Counted from the stretch's first letter, positions 17,918-26,595 are shown. The stretch is DNA of 64,000 nt from Bacteroides caecigallinarum (GCF_016902295.1 NZ_JACJLQ010000009.1:1-64000); one strand, 5' to 3'. The notes: generated by a model not told the origin, from the sequence alone. A program made the numbers and translations.

Positions 17918-17936
17918 TTTTATCTCTCCTTATTTA

Positions 17937-17975
17937 ATCAAAAAGCCTTTCTCATACACATGTGAGAAAGGCTTT
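17937..17975 (-). terminator. attenuator terminator in the ilv leader
   Basis: A perfect 13-bp stem: bases 17963-17975 pair with 17942-17954 around an 8-nt loop, and the minus-strand transcript continues in a U-run before ilvD. It lies between the leader peptide and ilvD, where it can only act on the operon mRNA, as expected for transcription attenuation. Confidence 0.88.
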
Positions 17976-17997
17976 CATCAATATCATATATATGCAA

Positions 17998-18093
17998 CTA
18001 CATACATGAACCTTCCTCACCTCTTGGTTCCAGGACCACGACGCGAATAATATGCAGGACTGCCAGGTTAATGATAATGTTAGTTGCTTTCAT
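17998..18093 (-). CDS. ilv operon leader peptide (Ile/Leu/Val-rich)
   Basis: A 31-residue ORF that starts MKATNIIINLAVLHIIRVVV. Fourteen of its first 21 residues include five Ile, four Val and two Leu, the end products of the operon it precedes. It lies between a strong promoter and a perfect terminator hairpin. By analogy with enteric ilv leaders, scarcity of charged branched-chain tRNAs would stall the ribosome here and prevent the terminator from forming. The competing antiterminator pairing was not worked out. The frame is open further upstream, but the promoter at 18125-18155 puts the transcript start inside that extension. Confidence 0.85.
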   Translation of the reverse strand: MKATNIIINLAVLHIIRVVVLEPRGEEGSCM

Positions 18094-18124
18094 ACTTTTT
18101 CTGTTATTTTTGTTATTACGATTG

Positions 18125-18155
18125 CAAAGGTAAAGGGATTTTCGGAACAAACAAA
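18125..18155 (-). promoter_or_regulatory. promoter of the ilv operon
   Basis: TTTG (18155-18152), a 19-nt spacer and TACCTTTG (18132-18125) on the minus strand, a full match to the Bacteroidetes pattern. Predicted start near 18119, about 25 nt before the leader peptide. Confidence 0.82.
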
Positions 18156-18307
18156 TAAAATGATAGTTTTTTTTGAAGAAAAATATCATTTATCAGAGAA
18201 AACGGTAAATTTGCTACATATTATTACATAAAGAGCGCAAGTCACAATCTAAATTCCCTCTCATAAAAATGATGAGATTAAAATATCGCCGTCCTGACAT
18301 AGATAGC

Positions 18308-18395
18308 GTAACACGTTCGTGCAACGCATGTAACACAGTCGTGCGACGAGAGTAACACGAACGTGCGACGAGCGTGACACGAACGTGTTACGGTA
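18308..18395. repeat. 22-bp tandem repeat, four copies, with palindromic cores
   Basis: Four 22-bp units start at 18308, 18330, 18352 and 18374. Each can be cut into two 11-bp halves, typified by GTAACACGAAC and GTGCGACGAGC. The cores are near-palindromic and differ by paired changes: CACGTTCGTG in unit 1, CACGAACGTG in unit 3, ACACGAACGTGT in unit 4. Base composition is GC-rich against AT-rich flanks. It lies in the 334-nt gap between the ilv promoter and the small ORF at 18490; nothing coding is seen in that gap. No unique spacers separate the units, so it is not CRISPR. Confidence 0.85.
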
Positions 18396-18453
18396 ATTAT
18401 ATCAAAACATTATATTTCTGATATATTATCACAAAAACATTATGATTTATTAT

Positions 18454-18461
18454 TAACTTTG
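18454..18461 (+). promoter_or_regulatory. -7 element upstream of the small gene pair
   Basis: TAACTTTG, 28 nt before the ATG at 18490. No good -33 element is visible. Confidence 0.45.
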
Positions 18462-18489
18462 TTCCTTACTAAAAAATATAAATATAAGC

Positions 18490-18669
18490 ATGAAATTCAT
18501 TTCAAGAATACATCAGCGTTGGCATGACTTCCTTCATAACGATGAACTGAAAGAAAAGATATATTCTATTGTGTTTGAATCGGATACGAAAAAAGGAAAG
18601 CTGTTCGACATAATCCTCAATAGCAGTGCCTACAGGTATAGTTTCAGCCACAATGGTGAGCGAACATAA
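18490..18669 (+). CDS. small hypothetical protein (59 residues)
   Basis: An ORF beginning MKFISRIHQRWHDFLHNDEL and ending SFSHNGERT. It has no signal peptide or membrane segment, and the N-terminal part is likely helical and amphipathic. It follows a -7 element and overlaps the next small gene by 17 nt in another frame, so the two look translationally coupled. The family is not recognised. Confidence 0.55.
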   Translation: MKFISRIHQRWHDFLHNDELKEKIYSIVFESDTKKGKLFDIILNSSAYRYSFSHNGERT

Positions 18670-18814
18670 AAAACTGGAAAAGCGGAAATGCCCACGCTGC
18701 AACCGCGACGGGCACGATTTCGAGGCCTTATACTGCAAATACTGTGGCGCGAAACTGAAAACGGAGAAGCCCCGGGAGTTTGTGAACGAGAGGCCGAATG
18801 ATGAGAGATTCTAA
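18653..18814 (+). CDS. small zinc-ribbon protein
   Basis: A 53-residue protein with two Cys pairs, RKCPRCNRDG and LYCKYCGAKL, that form a zinc ribbon; the tail is charged (REFVNERPNDERF). Start ATG 18653 is preferred to ATG 18626 because the extra residues are not zinc-ribbon-like and the shorter form still overlaps the upstream small ORF by 17 nt. Possible roles include nucleic-acid or protein binding; nothing more can be said. The SDR gene follows after 28 nt. Confidence 0.65.
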   Translation: MVSEHKKLEKRKCPRCNRDGHDFEALYCKYCGAKLKTEKPREFVNERPNDERF

Positions 18815-18842
18815 AAGACAACAATTCAAACATAATATAATA

Positions 18843-19604
18843 ATGAAAGGAAAAACAATCTTAATCACCGGTGCCACAAGCGGCATAGGTGAAGGCTGCG
18901 CAAGAAAATTCGCGGCAATGGGAAGCAAGCTTATACTGAACGGACGAAATACTGAAAAGCTTGAAAATCTCAAACAGGAACTTGAAAAGACAGGAACAGA
19001 AGTCGTAACACTTCCATTCGATGTTAGAAACCGTGAAGAAATGCGTAATGCCATATACTCTCTGCAAGGAGAATGGAAGAATATAGATGTTCTGATAAAC
19101 AATGCCGGTCTGGTTTTGGGCATTGATAAAGAACACGAAGGTTCATTGGACGAATGGGACGTAGTGATAGACACCAACATCAAAGGACTACTGGCAATGA
19201 CACGCATGATTGTTCCGGGAATGGTGGAACGCGGATGCGGACACATTATTAATATAGGGTCCATAGCAGGCGATGCAGCATACGCGGGCGGCAGTGTTTA
19301 CTGCGCAACCAAAGCCGCAGTAAAAGCCCTGTCGGACGGACTACGCATAGACCTTGTTGACACTCCGCTAAGAGTAACCAACATCAAGCCGGGAATGGTT
19401 GAGACCAACTTCTCCGTTATCCGTTTCCGTGGAGACAAAAACAAGGCAGATGCCGTTTACGATGGGCTGAAACCACTTACAGGCGACGACATAGCCGATG
19501 TGGTTTATTACGCAGCATCAGCCCCTGCTCATGTACAGATAGCAGAAGTTCTGGTTATGCCTACTTATCAGGCTACAGGAACTGTATGCCACAGACAAAA
19601 ATAA
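18843..19604 (+). CDS. short-chain dehydrogenase/reductase (YdfG-like)
   Basis: A 253-residue classical SDR. The cofactor site is ITGATSGIGEGCARKFAAMG, followed by NNAG and the catalytic Ser-Tyr-Lys set in IGSIAGDAAYAGGSVYCATKAAVK. The overall pattern resembles YdfG-type enzymes that oxidise serine or 3-hydroxy acids with NADP, but the substrate is an inference. Start ATG 18843 (MKGKTILITG) is chosen over 18798, which adds 15 charged residues before the first beta strand. Confidence 0.85.
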   Translation: MKGKTILITGATSGIGEGCARKFAAMGSKLILNGRNTEKLENLKQELEKTGTEVVTLPFDVRNREEMRNAIYSLQGEWKNIDVLINNAGLVLGIDKEHEGSLDEWDVVIDTNIKGLLAMTRMIVPGMVERGCGHIINIGSIAGDAAYAGGSVYCATKAAVKALSDGLRIDLVDTPLRVTNIKPGMVETNFSVIRFRGDKNKADAVYDGLKPLTGDDIADVVYYAASAPAHVQIAEVLVMPTYQATGTVCHRQK

Positions 19605-19641
19605 ATTGCATACACTTACCATAAAAGCTAAGAAGTATAAT

Positions 19642-19696
19642 CCAAAACAGCGTTTAAACAACGTTTAACTCCTGTTTAAACAGCACTCAAATTAAG
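19642..19696. repeat. 11-bp tandem repeat, about five units
   Basis: Units start at 19642, 19653, 19664, 19675 and 19686: CCAAAACAGCG, TTTAAACAACG, TTTAACTCCTG, TTTAAACAGCA, then a weaker CTCAAATTAAG. It ends 9 nt before the SNF2 helicase start. The consensus TTTAAACAGCG is the same as in the repeat at 42588. Confidence 0.7.
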
Positions 19697-19705
19697 TATA
19701 GAAAC

Positions 19706-22700
19706 ATGGCAGAACAATTCGGAAAAACATGGTGGGGCAGCGAATGGCTCCGCTCGCTTACTCATATAGACTATGATAACCGTATTCCTCGCGGAGCTAC
19801 ATACGCACGCAAAGGAAACGTTATAGACATAAAACTGAAGGACAATATCATCACTGCAAAAGTGTCAGGAAGCAGGATAACACCATATAAGGTCAATATC
19901 ATCATTCCTCCTTTCTTCCCGGAACAGATTGACGCGCTGATGAATGAACTAATCAAGTATCCGGGCATTATATCACGGTTGATGAACAGGGAGATGGCCC
20001 CGGAAATCATGTCAATAGCCAGAAGCTGCGGACTCAAGATTTTCCCTGAAAAATGGACCGACCTGAAAATGCAATGCAACTGTCCGGACTGGGCCGTGCC
20101 ATGCAAACACCTTGCTGCCGTAATCTACATGTTCAGCCGCGAGATTGACAATAATCCATTCATTGTGTTCAGTATGCACAATGTAGATATTATGGAAGAG
20201 CTTAAGAAACGCGGAATATTTATCGAAGAGACCAGCAATGATATATCAGTACAGAACATAAAGGAGGTGGTAAGAACAAAAGGCTCTAGGGAAGTGAGCC
20301 ATGGGGAACCTGTGTTCAAAAGAATAGACTTCTCAAAACTGACAGACAAGTCGGAAGCCTTGCTCATGCTCCTGGCAGAAAACCCTCCTTTCTCCACTAC
20401 AGGGGATTTCAAAGAAAAATACTCTACTGAAATAATGCGAGCAAAGAAGAATGTACAACGATTCTTCTCAAGGAGGCTTGACGCTTCGGGACTTTTCCCT
20501 CAAACGGACATCATCTCAGGCAAGGAGATTAAAGCCGATAGAGAATTTTCATTACAGTTTGACAGCAATCTGAAATGGAAAGTAATGAACATCAGCTATG
20601 AGGGACAGAAACCGCTAACGGACTTTTTTGACGACGGTTCATTGCCTCTGGCACTGCTAAATATAAGCCCTGACTTTCTGCCCGACTATCATCCTTCGGT
20701 CATAGCTCTGAACCAGGCTCTGATATGTTCACTGCATCTGCTGTCGAAAGGAGCTGTAGCACCACAGATACTTCAGCTTTCAAGTAAAGAGTACGCCATC
20801 AGGTGGATTCCGGCTTATATCGACAGCCAGGTAAGACAACTAATGGATATGCTTGAAGATATTATTCCCGACAAACTGCTGGAATTCAGACCGGTGGAAC
20901 GTAAAACAGGAAAATTTATTTACAACAAGGGAGAGTGGATTGTGTCGTTCTTCCTAGGAAAACTCATAAACAGACTTACGGCCGATAGCCTGAAATTGCC
21001 TGTAGAGGAATTATTCTTCAAGGAGAGACACCTTCCCTTCAGCGGTGTGGGAGAAAAAGAAACGCCGGGCGGAATAAAATCATGGATAGCATCATACTCG
21101 CTCACCGAATCAGACTACCGACCTGTTCTCTATGTAGAAGAAAGTACCGATGGCGGTTTCGACATTACCGTTGGCGTGGAAAACACACGCAAACCGGAAA
21201 AGGAAGTCACTGCACTGTCCGATGTACTCTCACAACCCGAATATGAGCACGAACGCTTCACCATTCTGAGAAGCTTCACCCTGCTGGCAGGAATGATGAA
21301 AGACCTCAACGGATATATTGCTAATGGAGCAAAACAAGCTTTACACTACACCGAAAAGACATTCCTGCCCGTAATACTCGAAATAATACCTGCTGTAAAG
21401 ATTCTTGATTTCAAGGTTTTCATGCCTAAATCGCTTCAGCAACTCATACGTCCGAAAGCATCATTGTTGCTGAAAAAGAAATCCGGAAGTGAGAAAGGCT
21501 TCCTGAGCCTTGCCGATTTGTTCACCTTCGACTGGGAAGTGGCACTTGGCAATGAGATAGTGTCGATGGAAGAGTTCATGAAACTGCAGAAGAATGCCGG
21601 AGGACTGATAAAATTCAAGCAGAAATATATCTATACCGATGCAGAAACTCTGGAAAAGCTTCATGACGCTTTCCACAAGATGGATAAACTCACTCCGGCA
21701 CAGTTGCTGCAGGCCGCCCTTACAGAGGAATACAACTCTGCACCTATACGCCTTACAGACGATGTGCGACAACTTATCAAGGAATTGACCGAACAGGAGA
21801 ACATTGCCCTTCCACGGGAACTTAACGCACAACTGCGTCCATACCAGGAACGCGGATTCTCGTGGATGTACCGAAATATGCGCATAGGATTCGGTTCGGT
21901 TCTTGCCGACGACATGGGATTGGGCAAGACTCTGCAGGCTATAACTCTTATTCTGAAACTGAAAGAAGAGGGAGCATTGAAGGAAGGCAAAGTCATCATA
22001 GTTGTACCTACGGGTCTGCTCACGAACTGGCAAATGGAGATAAGCCGATTCGCTCCGTCGTTGTCAACATTCGTCTATCACGGTACTGGCAGAGATTTGA
22101 AGAGCTTTAAATCAGATATTCTGTTAACTACATATGGAGTTCTGCGCTCTGACAATGCCAAACTTAAAAAAAGACAATGGACTATAATGCTAATTGACGA
22201 AGCACAAAACATAAAGAACAACGATACGGCACAGAGTAAGGCTGTGAAGTCAATTCCTGCCACAACTCACATAGCTCTGAGTGGTACTCCGGTAGAAAAC
22301 AGGCTTACAGAATTCTGGAGCATAATGGATTATGCCAACAAAGGCTATCTGGATACGCTTAAAGCCTTCAAGGAAAACTATGCGAACCCTATCCAGCTTT
22401 GGAATGACGGCGATTGTGCCGAGCGCTTCAGAAAAGTGACAGCCCCGTTCATGATGCGAAGAATGAAGACAGACAAGAATATCATTTCCGACCTGCCTGA
22501 CAAGATAGAACTTGATGTATATGCTTCGCTCAAACCGGAACAGGCTGCTCTGTATGAAAAGACTCTGGAAGCTGCCATGAACGAAATAGAGGGAATACCT
22601 ACAACAGACAACGAATCTTTGTTCAAACGACAAGGACTCATCCTCCAGATGATTATGGCGCTTAAACAAATATGCAATCATCCGGCACAATTCCTTAAAA

Positions 22701-23239
22701 ACGGTGACCGGAGGTCTGAATTGTCAGGCAAGACAGAAATGCTGCTCGACAGAATAGAAGGGATTGTCGATGGCGGCGAAAAGGTGCTTGTCTTTACGCA
22801 ATATCGAGAGATGGGTGATATGTTAGTGGAATTCATAACTGCAAGGACAGGTGAAAAACCACTGTTCTATCATGGTGGATGCAGTATTAAAGAACGTCAG
22901 GCAATGATTGACCGCTTCCAGAACAACCGTACAGACAAGATTTTCATACTTTCGCTAAAAGCCGCAGGTACAGGACTAAACCTGACAGCCGCAACCCATG
23001 TAATCCATTACGACCTTTGGTGGAATCCGGCAGTTGAAGCACAGGCTACCGACCGTGCCTACCGTATAGGCCAAAAGAGCAATGTCATGGTTCACCGCTT
23101 TATCACCAAAGACACATTCGAGGAACGTATCAACGACATGATACAACAGAAAAAGCATCTGGCTGACATGACAGTTTCGAGCGGCGAAAGCTGGATAGGC
23201 AAACTAAGCAATAAAGAATTACGCGAGATATTCGGCTGA
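19706..23239 (+). CDS. SWIM zinc-finger SNF2-family helicase
   Basis: A 1177-residue protein. A SWIM zinc finger lies near the N-terminus (C124, C126, C133, H135 in CNCPDWAVPCKHLAAV), then a long middle region, then an SNF2 ATPase: DDMGLGKTLQAITLI (about 734-748), the DEAQ box LIDEAQNIKNN, GTPVENRLTEFWSIMDY, and the C-terminal helicase lobe with SLKAAGTGLNLTAATHVI and YRIGQ. Bacterial members are double-stranded-DNA translocases or remodelers of unclear role. It is probably expressed alone, with an 11-bp repeat array just upstream. Confidence 0.9.
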   Translation: MAEQFGKTWWGSEWLRSLTHIDYDNRIPRGATYARKGNVIDIKLKDNIITAKVSGSRITPYKVNIIIPPFFPEQIDALMNELIKYPGIISRLMNREMAPEIMSIARSCGLKIFPEKWTDLKMQCNCPDWAVPCKHLAAVIYMFSREIDNNPFIVFSMHNVDIMEELKKRGIFIEETSNDISVQNIKEVVRTKGSREVSHGEPVFKRIDFSKLTDKSEALLMLLAENPPFSTTGDFKEKYSTEIMRAKKNVQRFFSRRLDASGLFPQTDIISGKEIKADREFSLQFDSNLKWKVMNISYEGQKPLTDFFDDGSLPLALLNISPDFLPDYHPSVIALNQALICSLHLLSKGAVAPQILQLSSKEYAIRWIPAYIDSQVRQLMDMLEDIIPDKLLEFRPVERKTGKFIYNKGEWIVSFFLGKLINRLTADSLKLPVEELFFKERHLPFSGVGEKETPGGIKSWIASYSLTESDYRPVLYVEESTDGGFDITVGVENTRKPEKEVTALSDVLSQPEYEHERFTILRSFTLLAGMMKDLNGYIANGAKQALHYTEKTFLPVILEIIPAVKILDFKVFMPKSLQQLIRPKASLLLKKKSGSEKGFLSLADLFTFDWEVALGNEIVSMEEFMKLQKNAGGLIKFKQKYIYTDAETLEKLHDAFHKMDKLTPAQLLQAALTEEYNSAPIRLTDDVRQLIKELTEQENIALPRELNAQLRPYQERGFSWMYRNMRIGFGSVLADDMGLGKTLQAITLILKLKEEGALKEGKVIIVVPTGLLTNWQMEISRFAPSLSTFVYHGTGRDLKSFKSDILLTTYGVLRSDNAKLKKRQWTIMLIDEAQNIKNNDTAQSKAVKSIPATTHIALSGTPVENRLTEFWSIMDYANKGYLDTLKAFKENYANPIQLWNDGDCAERFRKVTAPFMMRRMKTDKNIISDLPDKIELDVYASLKPEQAALYEKTLEAAMNEIEGIPTTDNESLFKRQGLILQMIMALKQICNHPAQFLKNGDRRSELSGKTEMLLDRIEGIVDGGEKVLVFTQYREMGDMLVEFITARTGEKPLFYHGGCSIKERQAMIDRFQNNRTDKIFILSLKAAGTGLNLTAATHVIHYDLWWNPAVEAQATDRAYRIGQKSNVMVHRFITKDTFEERINDMIQQKKHLADMTVSSGESWIGKLSNKELREIFG

Positions 23240-23295
23240 TAAACAACAATAAAGTATAACAACCAGAAAAACATTTAGCATGATTTAGAGCCAAT

Positions 23296-23715
23296 ATGTC
23301 GCATAAGAGCAAAAAATATATGAAATATCTCAAGTCCTTCTTGGTATGGTTATGTTTCATACCGGCAGCAATACTTAATGGTGGCTTCAGAGAGTATGTT
23401 TTAATCAAATATTTGGATACCGCACTAGCTACAGCCATAAGCGGTATCCTGCTCTGTATCTTAATATTGCTTATCACATGGCTGCTCCTACCCCGGTTAG
23501 TCACTCTCAATAATAAAGAGAGTTATATAACCGGCATAATATGGATGATACTCACTATCCTTTTTGAGTTTACATCAGGCATTGGAACAGGTGTACCTAT
23601 GAAAGAACTCATAGCAGCGTATAATCCGTTATCCGGAAATTTATGGATATTGGTAGTCCTAACAACAATGCTTGCACCGACAATAATATCAAGAATAAAC
23701 AAACGATATGAATGA
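23296..23715 (+). CDS. four-helix membrane protein of unknown function
   Basis: A 139-residue protein with about four membrane segments (near residues 14-32, 42-66, 76-95 and 112-131) and a short basic N-terminus. No family is recognised. It overlaps the next gene by 8 nt, so the two are likely coupled. Start could also be ATG 23320. Confidence 0.7.
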   Translation: MSHKSKKYMKYLKSFLVWLCFIPAAILNGGFREYVLIKYLDTALATAISGILLCILILLITWLLLPRLVTLNNKESYITGIIWMILTILFEFTSGIGTGVPMKELIAAYNPLSGNLWILVVLTTMLAPTIISRINKRYE

Positions 23716-24376
23716 GAACAACTTCGACATAACATCCTGGTTGAAAGTTTTTCAAGAGAGACTTATCTCACTATTCGGCAACAGAATTAAGTTTTTCGGA
23801 CTGCAAGGCAGTTACGGACGAGGCGAACAGACAGCCGACAGCGACATAGATGTGGTAATAATTCTTGACGAAGTAAATTTTAAGGACTTACAGAATTATC
23901 AGTCAATGCTTGACTCTTCCGAGGAGCATGACATGATATGCGGATTCGTATCTGGAGAAAGAGAACTGATTAACTGGGAAAAATCAGATCTCCTTCAACT
24001 GGTTCTTGATACGAAGCCTATAATCGGTTCACTGGAACATCTACAAAATCTGTTTAGTGATGACGACATACGCCGCTCTGTTTTGACCGGAGCCTGTAAC
24101 CTGTATCATGCCTGTTCCCATAATTTTCTTCATGCAAAAGATATAAACACCTTAGTCGGACTCTATAAAGCTGCACGTTTCACCGTACGCATGAAACATT
24201 TTCTTGATACAGGCTCTTACATCAGTTCAATGAAACTCCTGTCAGAACATGTCACAGATAAAGACCGTACTATACTGAATATAGCATCTGCAGATTTTCA
24301 AGAAAACGACTTTACCAAACGAAGCCACATATTGATTGAATGGGCTAGTGAAATAATAACCGAATATCACGGATAA
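23708..24376 (+). CDS. nucleotidyltransferase-domain protein
   Basis: A 222-residue protein with the polymerase-beta-like nucleotidyltransferase signature GSYGRGEQTADSDIDVVIIL, which holds the catalytic Asp pair. The C-terminal half is helical and could be a HEPN-like or antibiotic-nucleotidyltransferase-like substrate domain. The target is not known; such stand-alone enzymes modify small molecules, proteins or RNA. It overlaps the upstream membrane-protein gene by 8 nt. Confidence 0.75.
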   Translation: MNENNFDITSWLKVFQERLISLFGNRIKFFGLQGSYGRGEQTADSDIDVVIILDEVNFKDLQNYQSMLDSSEEHDMICGFVSGERELINWEKSDLLQLVLDTKPIIGSLEHLQNLFSDDDIRRSVLTGACNLYHACSHNFLHAKDINTLVGLYKAARFTVRMKHFLDTGSYISSMKLLSEHVTDKDRTILNIASADFQENDFTKRSHILIEWASEIITEYHG

Positions 24377-24432
24377 ATTCTTTATTTCATAAAAAATCTA
24401 TTACTGATTATAATAATTACAACTGTTTTAGT

Positions 24433-24440
24433 TATATTTG
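24433..24440 (+). promoter_or_regulatory. -7 element of the PH-domain gene
   Basis: TATATTTG, 48 nt before the start codon at 24489. The -33 region is weak. Confidence 0.45.
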
Positions 24441-24488
24441 TTTTGGTTCATTAGATTATAAACAATAATATTTCCAATACATATCATT

Positions 24489-25007
24489 ATGAAAAACGAC
24501 AAAATTTCTTTCCCATGTACATGGAGTATGGGAGTTACGGTCATAACAGCCATAACAGTTATTATTCTGGTTGCATCTACATATTTTATCTGGACAGACG
24601 ATTTTCCGTCATCAATGCTTTGGCTCAAATACACGCTCATAGTTGTTTTTATAGCTACTATTATAGGTGGATTAGGCTATATGCCGATACGGTTAACTAT
24701 TGGAAATGATAAAATAATTTTACACAGACTGTTTGGCGCTATTAATATACCTATAAAGAATATTATAGAAATAAAAGCCATTCCAAACTCAGAAACAGCT
24801 TTTTCTATTCGAATATTCGGCAGCGGTGGCCTATTTGGATATCTAGGAAAATTCAAAAATCCTAAGTTAGGCAGCTATACTATGTATGCAACTAATCTGA
24901 ACGAATTAGTACTCATCCGTACGAACAGTAAGAAATATGTATTCAGCTGCAAGAACAGGGATGAATTTATTGAGTCTGTCAAACTCAAAAATAATGAGAA
25001 TCAATAA
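24489..25007 (+). CDS. membrane protein with a bacterial PH-like domain
   Basis: A 172-residue protein with two membrane helices (about residues 14-34 and 44-66) followed by a cytoplasmic beta-rich domain beginning RLTIGNDKIILHRLFGAINIPIKNIIEI, which fits the bacterial PH (bPH) fold. Function unknown. The GNAT gene follows after 26 nt on the same strand. Confidence 0.65.
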   Translation: MKNDKISFPCTWSMGVTVITAITVIILVASTYFIWTDDFPSSMLWLKYTLIVVFIATIIGGLGYMPIRLTIGNDKIILHRLFGAINIPIKNIIEIKAIPNSETAFSIRIFGSGGLFGYLGKFKNPKLGSYTMYATNLNELVLIRTNSKKYVFSCKNRDEFIESVKLKNNENQ

Positions 25008-25033
25008 TATATCTTTTTAAATAAGAAAAATAT

Positions 25034-25582
25034 ATGACAAAATATTTCATGGAAACTCAAAGGCTTATTCTCCGTCCGTGGAATGAATCCGATGCCGAAT
25101 CGCTCTACAAATATGCCAAAGATCCAGCTATCGGACCAATTGCAGGATGGCCACCACATACATCTGTTGAAAACAGCAAAGATGTAATACGAAACATCTT
25201 ATCTGCTCCTGAAACATACGCTGTAGTATTGAAAGAAACAAACGAGCCAATAGGCAGTGTAGGCATTATGTTCGGTAACGGCGTACATAGTGCGGATATG
25301 AAAGAAGGTGATGCGGAAATAGGTTATTGGATTGGTGTTCCCTACTGGGGACAAGGACTTATACCGGAAGCAGTAAACCGCCTTCTGAAACGTTGTTTTG
25401 ATGAACTTGATACAAAAAGAGTATGGTGCGGATATTATGACGGAAATTTAAAATCACGCAGAGTTATGGATAAATGCGGCTTCAAATATCACCATACAGA
25501 AGAAGGGAAAATTTCTCCTTTAGGTGACGAGCATACCGAACATTTTACATTACTTACCAAAGATGATTATAATAAAAAGTAA
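25034..25582 (+). CDS. GNAT acetyltransferase, RimJ/RimL type
   Basis: A 182-residue acetyl-CoA-dependent N-acetyltransferase. The RimJ/RimL N-terminus ETQRLILRPWNESDAESLYKYA is followed by the core EIGYWIGVPYWGQGLIPEAV and the C-terminal KSRRVMDKCGFKY. Members acetylate protein N-termini or small molecules; the target is unknown. The next GNAT gene starts 4 nt after its stop. Confidence 0.85.
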   Translation: MTKYFMETQRLILRPWNESDAESLYKYAKDPAIGPIAGWPPHTSVENSKDVIRNILSAPETYAVVLKETNEPIGSVGIMFGNGVHSADMKEGDAEIGYWIGVPYWGQGLIPEAVNRLLKRCFDELDTKRVWCGYYDGNLKSRRVMDKCGFKYHHTEEGKISPLGDEHTEHFTLLTKDDYNKK

Positions 25583-25586
25583 AACC

Positions 25587-26069
25587 ATGAATAAACAAAT
25601 AAACTATAATATTCGTCCACTTGAAGAAAAAGACCTCTATGATATGCAGAACCTATTTCGTTCCACAGTATTAAACGTCAATATTAAAGACTATACAAAG
25701 GAAGAAGTGGAAGACTGGGCTTCATGCGGTAACGACATGGAACACTGGAAGGAAATCCTATTTAATAATCAATTTATAGGAGCGTTCGACAAACAGGACA
25801 ACCTGATTGGATATTCTTCAATGAACAAGAGAGGTTATATGCATTCCATGTTTGTACATCCAGACTGGCAAGGTAAAGGTATAGCGGCTCTGCTTCTTTC
25901 TGAAGTTGAAAAAATTGCAAGAGAATATGAAGTAAAAGAGATTACATCGGAAGTAAGCAAAACTGCACGTCCATTCTTTGAACAAAAAGGCTATGTTGTG
26001 GAATACGAACAAAAACAGCAGGCAAACCGTTTGAAACTGACGAACTACAAGATGAAGAAAGTTTTATGA
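25587..26069 (+). CDS. GNAT family acetyltransferase
   Basis: A 160-residue N-acetyltransferase: IRPLEEKDLYDMQNLFRST at the start and the acetyl-CoA loop HPDWQGKGIAALLLSEVEKIA. The C-terminus TARPFFEQKGYVVEYEQKQ is usual for the YafP/ElaA-like branch. Start ATG 25587, 4 nt after the upstream stop, is preferred to ATG 25524, which would overlap that gene by about 60 nt. Confidence 0.85.
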   Translation: MNKQINYNIRPLEEKDLYDMQNLFRSTVLNVNIKDYTKEEVEDWASCGNDMEHWKEILFNNQFIGAFDKQDNLIGYSSMNKRGYMHSMFVHPDWQGKGIAALLLSEVEKIAREYEVKEITSEVSKTARPFFEQKGYVVEYEQKQQANRLKLTNYKMKKVL

Positions 26070-26124
26070 ACTTCTATGCAATATTTATTAGAAAAGAATT
26101 TCCCTGTTCATCAATATCAGACTT

Positions 26125-26580
26125 TTATACAGACAATTCTTTTCTGAAATATACCATATCCTTTAATATCATACCGTTTTCTATAATAGGATGATCATAA
26201 TTGGCAGTAAAGAAATCAGGGACAATATGAGAATACTTGAACCCACACTTCTTATAAAAAGACATAGTTTCTGCACTCTCTCCTGTACCGACTATCATAT
26301 ATTTGAATTTGTCTGCATAACGTTTACATAAGAAATCTACCATTTGCTTTCCGTAACCTTTTCGTTGATATTGTGGAGAAACTGCCAAACTTTTAAGTTC
26401 ACAGACATTATCACCTTCATCTGTCACAACTGCGGAAGAAACAGGTTCTAAATTTGTATTAAACATAACAAACATATCACCTCGCTCCAAATAGCGGTCA
26501 ATCATCGACTCCTGTTCATCAGCCAATAACAGCAAATTTAAATATTTCTTCTTATTTGTTTCTATTTTACGTATTTCCAT
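26125..26580 (-). CDS. GNAT family acetyltransferase
   Basis: A 151-residue N-acetyltransferase with the acetyl-CoA loop VSPQYQRKGYGKQMVDFLC and C-terminal ETMSFYKKCGFKYSHIVPDFF. It is convergent with the preceding two GNAT genes. Its -7 element (26588-26595) lies only 7 nt from the start codon, so the mRNA may be leaderless. Confidence 0.85.
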   Translation of the reverse strand: MEIRKIETNKKKYLNLLLLADEQESMIDRYLERGDMFVMFNTNLEPVSSAVVTDEGDNVCELKSLAVSPQYQRKGYGKQMVDFLCKRYADKFKYMIVGTGESAETMSFYKKCGFKYSHIVPDFFTANYDHPIIENGMILKDMVYFRKELSV

Positions 26581-26587
26581 GATGTTA

Positions 26588-26595
26588 CAAAGATA
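26588..26595 (-). promoter_or_regulatory. -7 element of the minus-strand GNAT gene
   Basis: TATCTTTG on the minus strand. The start codon at 26580 is 7 nt downstream, at or next to the expected transcription start. Confidence 0.6.

Noticed and set aside
18308-18395. Possible CRISPR array
   Set aside because: Units follow each other without unique spacers and the unit itself varies; no cas genes are in the window.
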